From positions 1 to 64,000 of the forward strand of contig CACOJS010000005.1 of the NCBI GenBank assembly GCA_902627495.1: a stretch of DNA of 64,000 nucleotides. The letters run 5' to 3'. The DNA is from Hydrogenophilales bacterium. GTDB taxonomy: Bacteria; Pseudomonadota; Gammaproteobacteria; Burkholderiales; Eutrophovitaceae. Positions 19,118-27,919 of this stretch are shown piece by piece; the stretch's first letter is position 1, and the number at the start of each line of letters is the position of its first letter. The translations under genes were made by a program, and so were the position numbers. The notes below the pieces were generated by a model. The model made no database searches. It worked only from the letters and a program-made list of their open reading frames with translations, and was not told where the DNA came from.

Positions 19118-20278
19118 ATGATCAATAAAGTGCCAAAGGATTTTAGTGAAATTCGTGAGCCAGTAAGGGCATTATGTGCTAAATTTCCTGGTGAATACTG
19201 GAGAAAACTAGATGAAGCACAAGAATATCCAGAAGAGTTTGTAAAAGCTCTCACTAATGCTGGCTGGCTATCGGCACTAATTCCAGAAAAGTATGGTGGT
19301 GCAGGTCTCGGCCTTGCAGAGGCTTCGGTTATCTTGGAAGAAATAAATAGGAGTGGTGCAAACTCTGGTGCGTGTCATGCTCAGATGTACGTGATGGGTA
19401 CTTTACTTAGGCATGGCTCTGAATCCCAAAAGAAAAAATATTTACCGTCGATCGCGTCGGGAGATACACGTCTACAGTCGTTCGCGGTTACTGAGCCGAC
19501 CTCTGGTTCTGATACTACAAAATTAAAAACAACAGCTACAAAAAAAAACGACCGGTATATTATAAATGGACAAAAAGTTTGGACCTCTCGAGTTCAGCAC
19601 TCTGATCTCATGATGCTCCTGGCTCGTACAACTTCTTTGACCGAAGTCAAAAAAAAATCTGAAGGTTTATCGGTGTTTTTAGTTGATTTAAGAGGGGAAA
19701 ACAAAGGTTTGACTATTCAGCCTATCCGTAATATGCCAAATCATGAAACCAACGAGGTTTTTTTTGATAACTTTGAAATTTCTCTTGATAGCATAATTGG
19801 TGAAGAGAATAAAGGGTTTCGCTACATACTTGATGGAATGAATGCAGAGAGAATTCTTATCGCGGCCGAATGTATAGGTGATGGGTATTGGTTCACGGAC
19901 AAGGCTAAGAATTATGCGACGGACCGAATTGTTTTTGAAAGGCCTATTGGTATGAACCAAGGAGTACAGTTTCCTATCGCTAGAGCCTTCATAAACCTGG
20001 AGGCAGCCAACCTGATGCGTTATCAAGCAGCTAATTTTTTTGATAACCACAGCCCTTGTGGTGCAGAGGCGAATATGGCTAAGTTATTAGCATCAGAGGC
20101 CTCTTGGGAGGCAGCTAATGCATGTATGCAAACTTTTGGGGGGTTCGGTTTTGCAGCAGAGTACGATGTGGAGCGAAAATTTAGGGAAACCCGTTTGTAT
20201 CAAGTTGCACCTATTTCCACCAATTTAATTTTAGCGTTTATTGCGGAACATGTTTTAGATATGCCGCGATCCTACTAG
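19118..20278 (+). CDS. Acyl-CoA dehydrogenase family protein
   Basis: This 386-residue flavoenzyme has the three ACAD domains: the N-terminal helices, the beta domain with FAVTEPTSGSDT and VWTSRVQHSD, and the C-terminal helices with QTFGGFGFAAEYDVERKFRE. The usual catalytic glutamate in the C-terminal 'YEGT' motif is absent; the site reads YQVAPISTN. A glutamate in MNAERILIAA (about residue 245) matches the position used as the base in isovaleryl-CoA dehydrogenase. The substrate is unknown. The family III CoA-transferase gene begins 19 bases later, which suggests that the pair activates and oxidises an organic acid. Confidence 0.88.
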   Translation: MINKVPKDFSEIREPVRALCAKFPGEYWRKLDEAQEYPEEFVKALTNAGWLSALIPEKYGGAGLGLAEASVILEEINRSGANSGACHAQMYVMGTLLRHGSESQKKKYLPSIASGDTRLQSFAVTEPTSGSDTTKLKTTATKKNDRYIINGQKVWTSRVQHSDLMMLLARTTSLTEVKKKSEGLSVFLVDLRGENKGLTIQPIRNMPNHETNEVFFDNFEISLDSIIGEENKGFRYILDGMNAERILIAAECIGDGYWFTDKAKNYATDRIVFERPIGMNQGVQFPIARAFINLEAANLMRYQAANFFDNHSPCGAEANMAKLLASEASWEAANACMQTFGGFGFAAEYDVERKFRETRLYQVAPISTNLILAFIAEHVLDMPRSY

Positions 20279-20297
20279 CCTTAGGAGTATACAACTG

Positions 20298-21476
20298 ATG
20301 CGGCCTTTAGATGGAATAACTGTTTTAGCATTAGAGCAAGCTGTTGCGGCACCTTTTGCTACCCGTCAGTTGGCTGATTTGGGAGCACGGATTATAAAGG
20401 TTGAGCGCCCAGAGGTTGGCGATTTTGCCAGAAAGTATGATCGAACAGTTTACGGACAGTCATCTCACTTTATCTGGCTTAACAGATCAAAAGAAAGTTT
20501 GACCTTAGACTTAAAACAACCATCTGCGAAAGATATACTGGAGAAGTTAATAAGAAAAAGCGATGTTTTTATACAGAATCTTGCACCCGGCGCAGTCGAT
20601 AGACTCGGCTTCTCGCGAAATAAATTACAAGAAACAAAGGAAAACATCATCATATGTAATATTTCAGGGTATGGTAGTGATGGCCCATATAGTTCAAAAA
20701 AAGCTTATGACTTGCTTATTCAATGTGAGTCCGGCGTTGTCTCGATAACTGGATCAGAAGATACTCCATCCAAAACAGGTATATCTATTGCGGATATAGC
20801 CGCTGGTATGTACTCATATAGTGGCATATTAACAGCGTTATTTCAAAGGGAAAGAACCGGAAAAGGGACTGTTTTAGATGTGTCAATGTTAGAGGCGCTA
20901 GGAGAGTGGATGGGTTTTCCTGCTTATTTTACTCATTATGGTGGTAACTCTCCGAAGCGTACGGGTGCATCACATGCAACAATTCACCCATATGGTCCCT
21001 TTGTGGCAGGAGATGGTAAAACTGTTTTCTTGGGCATTCAAAATGAAAGGGAATGGAAAATTTTCTGTTCCCGAGTTTTGGAGCAACCAGAGCTTGTCCA
21101 TGATCCGAAGTTTATATCAAATAGTGATAGGTTTGCGAACAAAGATGTATTGACTGAAGTCATAAACCGGAGGTTCTCAAAACTATCCTCGAAGGAAGTG
21201 ATCAAAAGGCTTGACGACTCAAAAATTGCCAATGCAAGATTAAATAGCGTCGAGGAGTTTTTTAATCATCCGCAATTAGCCGCTAGAAATCGGTGGCGAG
21301 ATCTTAATACACCGAATGGCATGGTTAAATCGTTAGTTCCTCCGGTTACTATGGACAACTTTCAGCCCAGAATGGATCCTGTTCCTGTAGTTGGTGCGGA
21401 TACAGAAAGCATTCTTTTGGAGTGCGGTTACAGCAAGGCTAACATAAGAAATTTGCGAGACAACAAGGTTATTTAA
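20298..21476 (+). CDS. CaiB/BaiF family III CoA-transferase
   Basis: This 392-residue CoA-transferase moves CoA between an acyl-CoA and a free carboxylate. The start (MRPLDGITVLALEQAVAAPFATRQLADLGA) is characteristic, as are IKVERPEVGDFAR near 35-45, the KAYDLLIQCESG region that carries the catalytic Asp, and the Gly-rich RTGASHATIHPYGPF. It is probably co-transcribed with the acyl-CoA dehydrogenase upstream. Its last 8 bases overlap the converging dsbB gene. Confidence 0.9.
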   Translation: MRPLDGITVLALEQAVAAPFATRQLADLGARIIKVERPEVGDFARKYDRTVYGQSSHFIWLNRSKESLTLDLKQPSAKDILEKLIRKSDVFIQNLAPGAVDRLGFSRNKLQETKENIIICNISGYGSDGPYSSKKAYDLLIQCESGVVSITGSEDTPSKTGISIADIAAGMYSYSGILTALFQRERTGKGTVLDVSMLEALGEWMGFPAYFTHYGGNSPKRTGASHATIHPYGPFVAGDGKTVFLGIQNEREWKIFCSRVLEQPELVHDPKFISNSDRFANKDVLTEVINRRFSKLSSKEVIKRLDDSKIANARLNSVEEFFNHPQLAARNRWRDLNTPNGMVKSLVPPVTMDNFQPRMDPVPVVGADTESILLECGYSKANIRNLRDNKVI

Positions 21477-21966
21477 CGGAATTGTCTTTTTTTACTATTA
21501 ATGTGAAAATGGTTAACCCTGTAAAAACAAAGAACCACAGCAAGGCCCAACCAGCAATAGATAAACCCATAAATGTCCACAGTACCTCGGAGCAATCACC
21601 CGTTCCGCGGAAAATCATCGGTAACATTTGTGTTAATGGGAAAGCATCAATGAGGTAGCCTAGGTCAGCACCACAGTCGAACATCTCTGGGGGAAATATT
21701 TCAAGGTAGACATGGCGCATCGCAACCCCAGCTCCTAAGAGCGAAAAAACAGTTATTAGTAGCGAATACAACTTGATTCCGAGTCTACTAGGGTTATGAA
21801 AGAATGCAATCAGTGCTATCACTCCGATAAGCGAAAAAGTATATCTTTGTATAATGCACATTGGGCATGGTTCGATGTTATGTAGATATTGTAAGAATAG
21901 GGCAAAGCTTATTAGGGAAATAGAGGAGGCTCCTATAAAACCGAAAATTTGCCTAGCAGTAATCAT
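21469..21966 (-). CDS. dsbB: Disulfide bond formation protein B
   Basis: This 165-residue inner-membrane protein has four helices and reoxidises periplasmic DsbA using quinone. The first periplasmic loop has the Cys pair EPCPMCIIQRY, and the second loop carries FDCGADLGY and GDCSEV. It begins directly at the end of the cystathionine lyase/synthase gene with no gap, so it is the last gene of the long liv-cbs run. dsbA is not in the window. Confidence 0.92.
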   Translation of the reverse strand: MITARQIFGFIGASSISLISFALFLQYLHNIEPCPMCIIQRYTFSLIGVIALIAFFHNPSRLGIKLYSLLITVFSLLGAGVAMRHVYLEIFPPEMFDCGADLGYLIDAFPLTQMLPMIFRGTGDCSEVLWTFMGLSIAGWALLWFFVFTGLTIFTLIVKKDNSVK

Positions 21967-23136
21967 CTAAATATTTCCAAACGACGTATCCAGATCTCTT
22001 AGCAAATCGTCCACACTTTCTACTCCCACTGATAAGCGAATAAGGTTGTCACTAATTTTCAGTTGATCCCGCCGCTCCTTTGGAACTGAACCGTGGCTCA
22101 TGGTAACCGGATGGCTAATCAGGCTTTCTACTCCACCTAGAGATTCGGCAAGGGTAAAAATCTTAGTTTTTTCAAGAGCTCGTCGAACACCTGCCATATC
22201 GGTTTTTAGATAAACCGATATCATTGCCCCATAAAACCCGTTCATCTGTGTTCTGGCCAGATCATGCTGAGGGTGAGATCCCAAGCCTGGATAGATAGTT
22301 TTTTCCACTTTAGGATGTTGATCGAGCCAGTGTGCTATTTTTTCGGCGTTCACACAGTGCTGATGCATTCTTAACGGTAAAGTTTTTACCCCTCTCAGTG
22401 CGAGAAAAGAAGGAAATGGATCTAGAATCGCTCCCACCGCATTTTGCAGAAATTCTAAGGCTTCCGATATTTGAGGGTTTTTGGTTATGACTGCCCCTCC
22501 TACCATGTCACTGTGCCCATTAATATATTTTGTGACCGAGTGAACAACGATATCAATACCACTTTCTAGTGGTCGCTGAATGTAAGGAGAACAGAAAGTA
22601 TTGTCTACAACAGTGATAATATTTTTGCTTTTTGCTAGTTTGGAGATGTACTTGAGATCTGTTATCTTGAGTAGGGGATTTGAAGGAGTTTCTATCCAAA
22701 TCATTTGAGTTTGATCGGTAATTTGCGACTCAATATTCTCCGTGATGTCTGGATTAACGTATGAGACTTGTAAGTTAGCAGATCTTTTTCTCACTGCCTC
22801 AAATAACCTCCATGATCCGCCATACATGTCGTCTACAGCTACTAAATGACTTCCAGATTCTAATAGTTCTAATACCGTTGCTCCTGCCGAAAGTCCGGAA
22901 GCGAAAGCAAAAGCCTTGGATCCTCCTTCCAGATCTGCTACACATTTTTCAAAAGCAAAACGGGTTGGGTTTTGGGATCGTGCATACTCAAAGCCAGTGT
23001 GATCTCCGGGTGATCTCTGCTTATAGGTCGATGTCGCAAAAATAGGAGTCATAACTGCCCCTGTTACCGGTTCAGGTTCTTGTCCCGCATGAATAGCTCG
23101 GGTATCAAAGTGGTATGTATCTTTATCGGTTGTCAT
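21967..23136 (-). CDS. Cystathionine gamma-lyase / gamma-synthase family PLP enzyme
   Basis: This 389-residue Cys/Met-metabolism PLP enzyme has the family start (FDTRAIHAGQEPEPVTGAV), the PLP lysine in SVTKYINGHSDMVGG (about residue 205) and the TLAESLGGVESLISHP block near the C-terminus. Being next to a cystathionine beta-synthase with 1 base between them points to the lyase role (cystathionine to cysteine, reverse transsulfuration). Sequence alone cannot exclude gamma-synthase (metB-type) activity. Confidence 0.88.
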   Translation of the reverse strand: MTTDKDTYHFDTRAIHAGQEPEPVTGAVMTPIFATSTYKQRSPGDHTGFEYARSQNPTRFAFEKCVADLEGGSKAFAFASGLSAGATVLELLESGSHLVAVDDMYGGSWRLFEAVRKRSANLQVSYVNPDITENIESQITDQTQMIWIETPSNPLLKITDLKYISKLAKSKNIITVVDNTFCSPYIQRPLESGIDIVVHSVTKYINGHSDMVGGAVITKNPQISEALEFLQNAVGAILDPFPSFLALRGVKTLPLRMHQHCVNAEKIAHWLDQHPKVEKTIYPGLGSHPQHDLARTQMNGFYGAMISVYLKTDMAGVRRALEKTKIFTLAESLGGVESLISHPVTMSHGSVPKERRDQLKISDNLIRLSVGVESVDDLLRDLDTSFGNI

Positions 23137-23137
23137 A

Positions 23138-24502
23138 TCATTCCTTGTTGAATTTCTTCTGAATGTAGTTGAGAAAGTCCATTCGGGTAATCATGCCGTA
23201 AAAATTGTTATTATCGTAAATTAACGCAACCTTCCCGTCTTCAAAAATAGGTATCAGATCTGATTCCCCTGAATGTACGTTTGTTTTTACAAACTGGTCA
23301 TTCATCACGTCTCTTATTAAGGTATCAAACTTATTACTCTTACTTATTGACCTTACCAAATCTAGGTCATCAACTATTCCTATAATCTTACCCTCTTGTG
23401 TTACGGGCAACTGTGAAATACCGTACATTTTCATTCTAGCATGTGCTGTAGATAATTTATCGGTATGGCTCACAGTTATGACCGCCCGATTATCATGTTT
23501 TCTAGATATAAGATCTCTCAGATCACCATAGCTTTCTTGGGTGCTCAAGCCCTCATCAAACATCCAGTTGTCATTGAATACTTTGGACAGATACTTGTTA
23601 CCGGTGTCACATACAAAAGTAACTACTCGTTTTTTTGTACTTTGCTCACGACAGTAACGCAGGGCTGCGGCAATTAAAGTGCCAGATGATGATCCTCCTA
23701 ATAGTCCTTCTTTTTTTAGTAAATCTCTAGCTGTCTCACAGGATTCCTTGTCGCTAATTGAATAAGCTTTTTTAACTGCGGAGAAGTCAGCTACCGGAGG
23801 AATAAAATCTTCACCAATCCCCTCCACAATCCAGCTCCCTAGAGTGCCAAATTTCCCAGTATTTACATAATCAACTAAAACCGATCCAACTGGATCAGCC
23901 AAAACCATTTCAGTTTTTGGCGATACTTTTTTAAAATATCTGGACAACCCCGTGAGAGTGCCACCAGACCCAACGCCACAGACAACTGCATCAACTTTTT
24001 GGCCAAGCTGACCCCATATTTCAGGTCCTGTAGTTTGCTCATGTGCGAGAGGGTTGGCATCATTTCCAAATTGATTAACAAAAAAAGCCCCTGTTTCTTC
24101 AGCTAACTTTAGTGCAACATCTTGATAATATTCCGGATGACCTTTCTCAACGTCTGATCGGGTTATAATTACTTCCGCTCCCATTGCTTTTAGGTTAAAG
24201 ATTTTTTCTTGGCTCATTTTATCTGGCAGAACGATAATCATTTTATAGCCTTTTTGGGCTGCTACCAAAGAAAGCCCGATACCCGTATTTCCGGCAGTCG
24301 CCTCTAAGATCGTATCCCCTGGATTTAATTTACCTTCCCTTTCAGCAGCCTCTATCATAGAGACAGCTATACGATCTTTTATAGATCCTCCCGGATTTTG
24401 GCATTCTAGCTTGAGAAATAAATCACATAACCCCGTATCAATGTTTCGAACCTTTATCACGGGGGTGTTTCCTATTAGTTCGAGTGTATTTTGTATGATC
24501 AT
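23138..24502 (-). CDS. Cystathionine beta-synthase with C-terminal CBS domains
   Basis: This PLP enzyme of 454 residues joins serine and homocysteine. PLP-lysine motif NPGGSIKDRIA is near 35-45, the ATAGNTGIGLS phosphate/substrate loop near 65-75, and GSGGTLTG and GGSSSGT follow. Residues about 335-450 form a CBS-domain pair (ISQLPVTQEGKIIGIVDD and a second copy), which in animal enzymes binds S-adenosylmethionine or adenylates. A plain CysK would lack this part. No haem-binding N-terminal extension is present. Co-transcribed with the lyase gene and downstream of livF. Confidence 0.88.
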   Translation of the reverse strand: MIIQNTLELIGNTPVIKVRNIDTGLCDLFLKLECQNPGGSIKDRIAVSMIEAAEREGKLNPGDTILEATAGNTGIGLSLVAAQKGYKMIIVLPDKMSQEKIFNLKAMGAEVIITRSDVEKGHPEYYQDVALKLAEETGAFFVNQFGNDANPLAHEQTTGPEIWGQLGQKVDAVVCGVGSGGTLTGLSRYFKKVSPKTEMVLADPVGSVLVDYVNTGKFGTLGSWIVEGIGEDFIPPVADFSAVKKAYSISDKESCETARDLLKKEGLLGGSSSGTLIAAALRYCREQSTKKRVVTFVCDTGNKYLSKVFNDNWMFDEGLSTQESYGDLRDLISRKHDNRAVITVSHTDKLSTAHARMKMYGISQLPVTQEGKIIGIVDDLDLVRSISKSNKFDTLIRDVMNDQFVKTNVHSGESDLIPIFEDGKVALIYDNNNFYGMITRMDFLNYIQKKFNKE

Positions 24503-24519
24503 GCTGTGTCTGTCCTGTT

Positions 24520-25176
24520 TTAGGGGGTTGTCGGGTTAATAATTTCTCCTCGGTCCATTAGATAAATATCATCTAGGAGATCTTTAGAGTGACTTAAATC
24601 AGATTCCGTCAAAAGAATAGATGAGCCAAATTGTTTTAAATCAACAATAAGTTCGACTAGTCTTTGCGCTAGAACCGGGGCTACTCCTTCAAATGGCTCG
24701 TCCAGTAATAACAATTTATCCCCAGCAATTAATGCTCTTGCTAGAGAAACTAGCTTTTGTTGCCCCCCTGACAAAAGAGATGCTTTTCTTTCAGATAGCT
24801 CGCATAGTTCTGGAATCATTTCGTAAATATGACTCAACTTTTTTTCTGGAGAGTTTTGTTTTGTTGCCCAGGCAGTGACTAGTATATTTTCTTTTACAGA
24901 CAATTCTGGCACCAGTCTACGGTCCTCAGGCATATATCCAATTCCTAAATTTGCCCTTTGGAATGCGGGCGTAGTGGCCAGCAATTCTTGATTTTCAAAA
25001 AATATTTCTCCTTGATTATGATGCAGGAGTCCAATAATAGTGCGCATGAGAGTAGTTTTGCCAGCTCCATTACGCCCTATCAGCCCTACGAATTTTTTAT
25101 CTGGGACTTTGACATTAATTTTTCGCAGAATGTTTACGTTGCCTATAGAAACAGTCAGGTTGTTTATTGATAACAT
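24520..25176 (-). CDS. livF: Branched-chain-amino-acid-type ABC transporter ATPase (LivF-like)
   Basis: This 218-residue ATPase has Walker A GRNGAGKTT, the signature LSGGQQKLV and Walker B LLLLDEPFEG, with the LivF-type YMPEDRRLVPELSVKENI block. It powers import through LivH/LivM. It is slightly shorter than typical LivF proteins (about 235). It lies 18 bases after livG and 17 bases before the beta-synthase gene. The substrate class is inferred from family only. Confidence 0.9.
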   Translation of the reverse strand: MLSINNLTVSIGNVNILRKINVKVPDKKFVGLIGRNGAGKTTLMRTIIGLLHHNQGEIFFENQELLATTPAFQRANLGIGYMPEDRRLVPELSVKENILVTAWATKQNSPEKKLSHIYEMIPELCELSERKASLLSGGQQKLVSLARALIAGDKLLLLDEPFEGVAPVLAQRLVELIVDLKQFGSSILLTESDLSHSKDLLDDIYLMDRGEIINPTTP

Positions 25177-25194
25177 TTGTAGTCCGTATAAACC

Positions 25195-25944
25195 TTATAC
25201 ATTTCCAAGCACATGTTCTCGAACTTCTTTTTTTGCAAGTACTTCATTGGTAGTGCCATCCGCTAAAATCTGGCCGTTATAGAATGCTAATGTCCTATCT
25301 GTATATTTTTTTATAATCTCCATATCATGCTCTACAAATAAAACAGCTATTTTTTTCGATCGAACCGCGGTCATGACCATATCCATAATATTGAATTTCT
25401 CATCAGCTGATAGGCCAGAGGTAGGCTCATCTAACAGCAGTAACTTTGGTTTCATTACCAAGGACATTGCAATATCCAAGAGTTTTCTCACCCCTTCAGG
25501 CAAATTACCAGCTAATTGTGTTCGGTATTCACCCAGCTGGAATTGGTCCATAGAATTTTTTACGAGAGTGATAAGAGAGCGTTCCGAAGCTCTCAAGTGT
25601 TGTTTGTTTGCTTGATGACCAATTGCGATAGATGCACTTATGGTAAGATTTTGTTCGGCTGTCATGCTATCAAATATTTGAGGTATTTGAAATGATCGAT
25701 ATATACCTAAGTGAGTAATCTGACGTGGAGTTGTCCCAGTAATCCTGCGACCTTCAAAGTAGACTTCTCCGCTGTCTGGTGTGATGTAGCCTGTTATAAT
25801 ATTGAGAAAAGTTGTTTTACCTGCCCCATTACTACCAATTAAGCCAACGGTAGAATTAGATTCTATATCGACATTAATATTGTCAGCAGCTTTTATAGCC
25901 TCAAAGTTTTTAAATATATTTTTAGTGGTCAGTATTAAGCTCAT
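25195..25944 (-). CDS. livG: Branched-chain-amino-acid-type ABC transporter ATPase (LivG-like)
   Basis: The second ATPase has Walker A GSNGAGKTT and Walker B LLLLDEPTSGLSADEK, followed by VEHDMEIIKKYTDRT. The ABC signature is unusual: LPEGVRKLLDIA instead of LSGGQ or LSYGDQR. The frame extends to 25983, but ATG at 25944 overlaps the livM stop as ATGA, the coupling also seen between livH and livM, and gives a normal start (MSLILTTKNIFKNF) and 249 residues. Confidence 0.9.
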   Translation of the reverse strand: MSLILTTKNIFKNFEAIKAADNINVDIESNSTVGLIGSNGAGKTTFLNIITGYITPDSGEVYFEGRRITGTTPRQITHLGIYRSFQIPQIFDSMTAEQNLTISASIAIGHQANKQHLRASERSLITLVKNSMDQFQLGEYRTQLAGNLPEGVRKLLDIAMSLVMKPKLLLLDEPTSGLSADEKFNIMDMVMTAVRSKKIAVLFVEHDMEIIKKYTDRTLAFYNGQILADGTTNEVLAKKEVREHVLGNV

Positions 25945-26888
25945 TGGTTTATCTTTTTGTGAATTTTTGCAAATAATGACCAAAGCCCGTTCGGCAAAAA
26001 AACTATCACTACTAGCATAGTTATTCCCAGCAACATTTGCCAGGTATTGGGGGAGTACTCATAGGCAAAACTTCGGATGGTTTCAAAAATAAATGCCCCG
26101 AGAAATGGAGCAATCACACTACCGGAACCTGCCAATATTGTAATAAAAACAAACTCCCCTGATGTTGTCCAATAACTCATTTCGGGGTCTATGTGCCCTA
26201 TGCTTATGGCCATCAGTGCCCCACCAATACCAGCTAGTACAGCAGAAATTACGTAATTAAAATGAATGATGGTTGAAACATTAGCACCGAGGTATTCAAC
26301 ACGCAATTCATTGTCTCTGATCGCTTCCGCAAGCTTACCTTTATCTGATTTTAGATAGCGATGCATGAGCATGCATGAAATCCAAGCCCCAAGAATTGTG
26401 ATACCGAAAATTACATATCTAGGATCTTCGAAGTCTGTCAGAGGGACCCCTAAAATAGTATCGACATAAACATTAAATCCATCTGTGCTTCCAAGAGCAG
26501 CATTTTTCGACAGTAGTCCATACAAAATCATGGAAAAAGCTAGTGACAGCATTGCGAAGAATATATCGCGATACTTTCGCAGTAAAAAACCTAATATGAA
26601 GGCAACGGCTGCTGTTAGAAAAATAGCCGCTGCAAGCATTACTAACAGCTCGGAATTTCCCCAAAAAGGTCTCAAGGTCCCAGCCGCATAGGCTCCTAAG
26701 CAATAGTAGAGGCCGTGACCAAATGATACTAATCCATTTCTTACCAATAGGATCATCCCCAGTACTATTGTACCGTAGCATAGTGATACGGTAGCCAGGA
26801 AAACGGCCCACTTTGGCATGACCTGTCCGAGGAAAAGTAGAAATATTGCAGCACCAGTGATGTAGGTATATGTTTGATCTTTCATCAA
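25941..26888 (-). CDS. livM: Branched-chain-amino-acid-type ABC transporter permease (LivM-like)
   Basis: This 315-residue permease has eight to ten membrane segments and the LivM block LAEAIRDNELRVEYLGANVS, a cytoplasmic coupling loop that contacts the ATPases, near 200. ATGA overlaps link it to livH before and livG after. Confidence 0.92.
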   Translation of the reverse strand: MMKDQTYTYITGAAIFLLFLGQVMPKWAVFLATVSLCYGTIVLGMILLVRNGLVSFGHGLYYCLGAYAAGTLRPFWGNSELLVMLAAAIFLTAAVAFILGFLLRKYRDIFFAMLSLAFSMILYGLLSKNAALGSTDGFNVYVDTILGVPLTDFEDPRYVIFGITILGAWISCMLMHRYLKSDKGKLAEAIRDNELRVEYLGANVSTIIHFNYVISAVLAGIGGALMAISIGHIDPEMSYWTTSGEFVFITILAGSGSVIAPFLGAFIFETIRSFAYEYSPNTWQMLLGITMLVVIVFLPNGLWSLFAKIHKKINQ

Positions 26889-27781
26889 ATTTTTCTTTGC
26901 TCTTGAGTAACAAATAAACCTTTTGGCCTGAATATTAGTACGGTAGCCATCACGAGGTAAACACTGAAAAGATCCAAGTCGGGTACTAGGTGTACGGCAC
27001 TTGCACGGACTAATCCAACCATAATGGCAGCTAATGCTGCTCCAGGGAGGCTGCCCAGTCCACCTATTACCACCACAGCAAATGCCAAGACAATTGTTTC
27101 TGCTCCAATGCCGGGCTGGACTGAAATCATTGGAGCCGTTAGTACTCCACCTAAAGCCGCTAGAGTAGCCCCAAGAGTAAACGTCAAAAAGTAAACCTTA
27201 CCAACATGAACACCTTGAGCTGAAGCCATTTCCCGATCATGAATAACTGCTATTAAAATTTTTCCTTGTTTGGTTTTTTGAAGTAACCAAGTCAGGACGA
27301 GGCCAATAATAATAGCGACGATACAAAGCAACAAGTTATAGTTTGGGTAAGTGAGATTAAGAATCTCAAAACTTCCTAATAAACTATAAGGTTGATACAA
27401 GAAGTAAGGGTTTACCCCCCATACAATTTTTATAACATCTTCTAAAATAAGAAATAAGGCATAGGTAACTAGAACCAAAACAATTTCATCCCGGCCATAC
27501 ATGAATCTTAGTAAACCTCGTTCAATTATTGGTCCAAATACAGCCCCAACCAGGACAGCCGAAAGCAACATCACTAGAAAAGACCCCATAGGTGCATATC
27601 CAAGAGACAACCAAAGACCGGTTAATGATGCCGCAGTGTAAGCCCCAAGAGAGTATAAGCTACCGTGGGCAATATTTAATATCTTCATTACGCCGTATAT
27701 AAGAGTGAGCCCAACCGCTATGATAAATAGCCAAGAGGAGTACACAAGCCCATCAATCAGTATTGCTAATAAGCTATCCAT
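26885..27781 (-). CDS. livH: Branched-chain-amino-acid-type ABC transporter permease (LivH-like)
   Basis: This 298-residue permease opens with the typical GLVYSSWLFIIAVGLTLIYGVMK region and carries the NIAHGSLYSLGAY motif near 37-49 and the coupling-loop HDREMASAQGVHV near 180. It is the first gene of the run livH-livM-livG-livF-cbs-lyase-dsbB. No periplasmic binding protein gene is beside it; 138 bases separate it from argH upstream. Confidence 0.92.
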   Translation of the reverse strand: MDSLLAILIDGLVYSSWLFIIAVGLTLIYGVMKILNIAHGSLYSLGAYTAASLTGLWLSLGYAPMGSFLVMLLSAVLVGAVFGPIIERGLLRFMYGRDEIVLVLVTYALFLILEDVIKIVWGVNPYFLYQPYSLLGSFEILNLTYPNYNLLLCIVAIIIGLVLTWLLQKTKQGKILIAVIHDREMASAQGVHVGKVYFLTFTLGATLAALGGVLTAPMISVQPGIGAETIVLAFAVVVIGGLGSLPGAALAAIMVGLVRASAVHLVPDLDLFSVYLVMATVLIFRPKGLFVTQEQRKI

Positions 27782-27919
27782 GGTGCGTTTAGCAAATAAA
27801 AGTAATAATGTTAAAACTCATTAATTTTTTGTTGTTTCTTAAATTATCTGACGGGTGGTTATTTTTGTATAGATTTTCGCGACTTAAAAAGTATAAGGTG
27901 CTTTGGCAATTTAGTTTTT

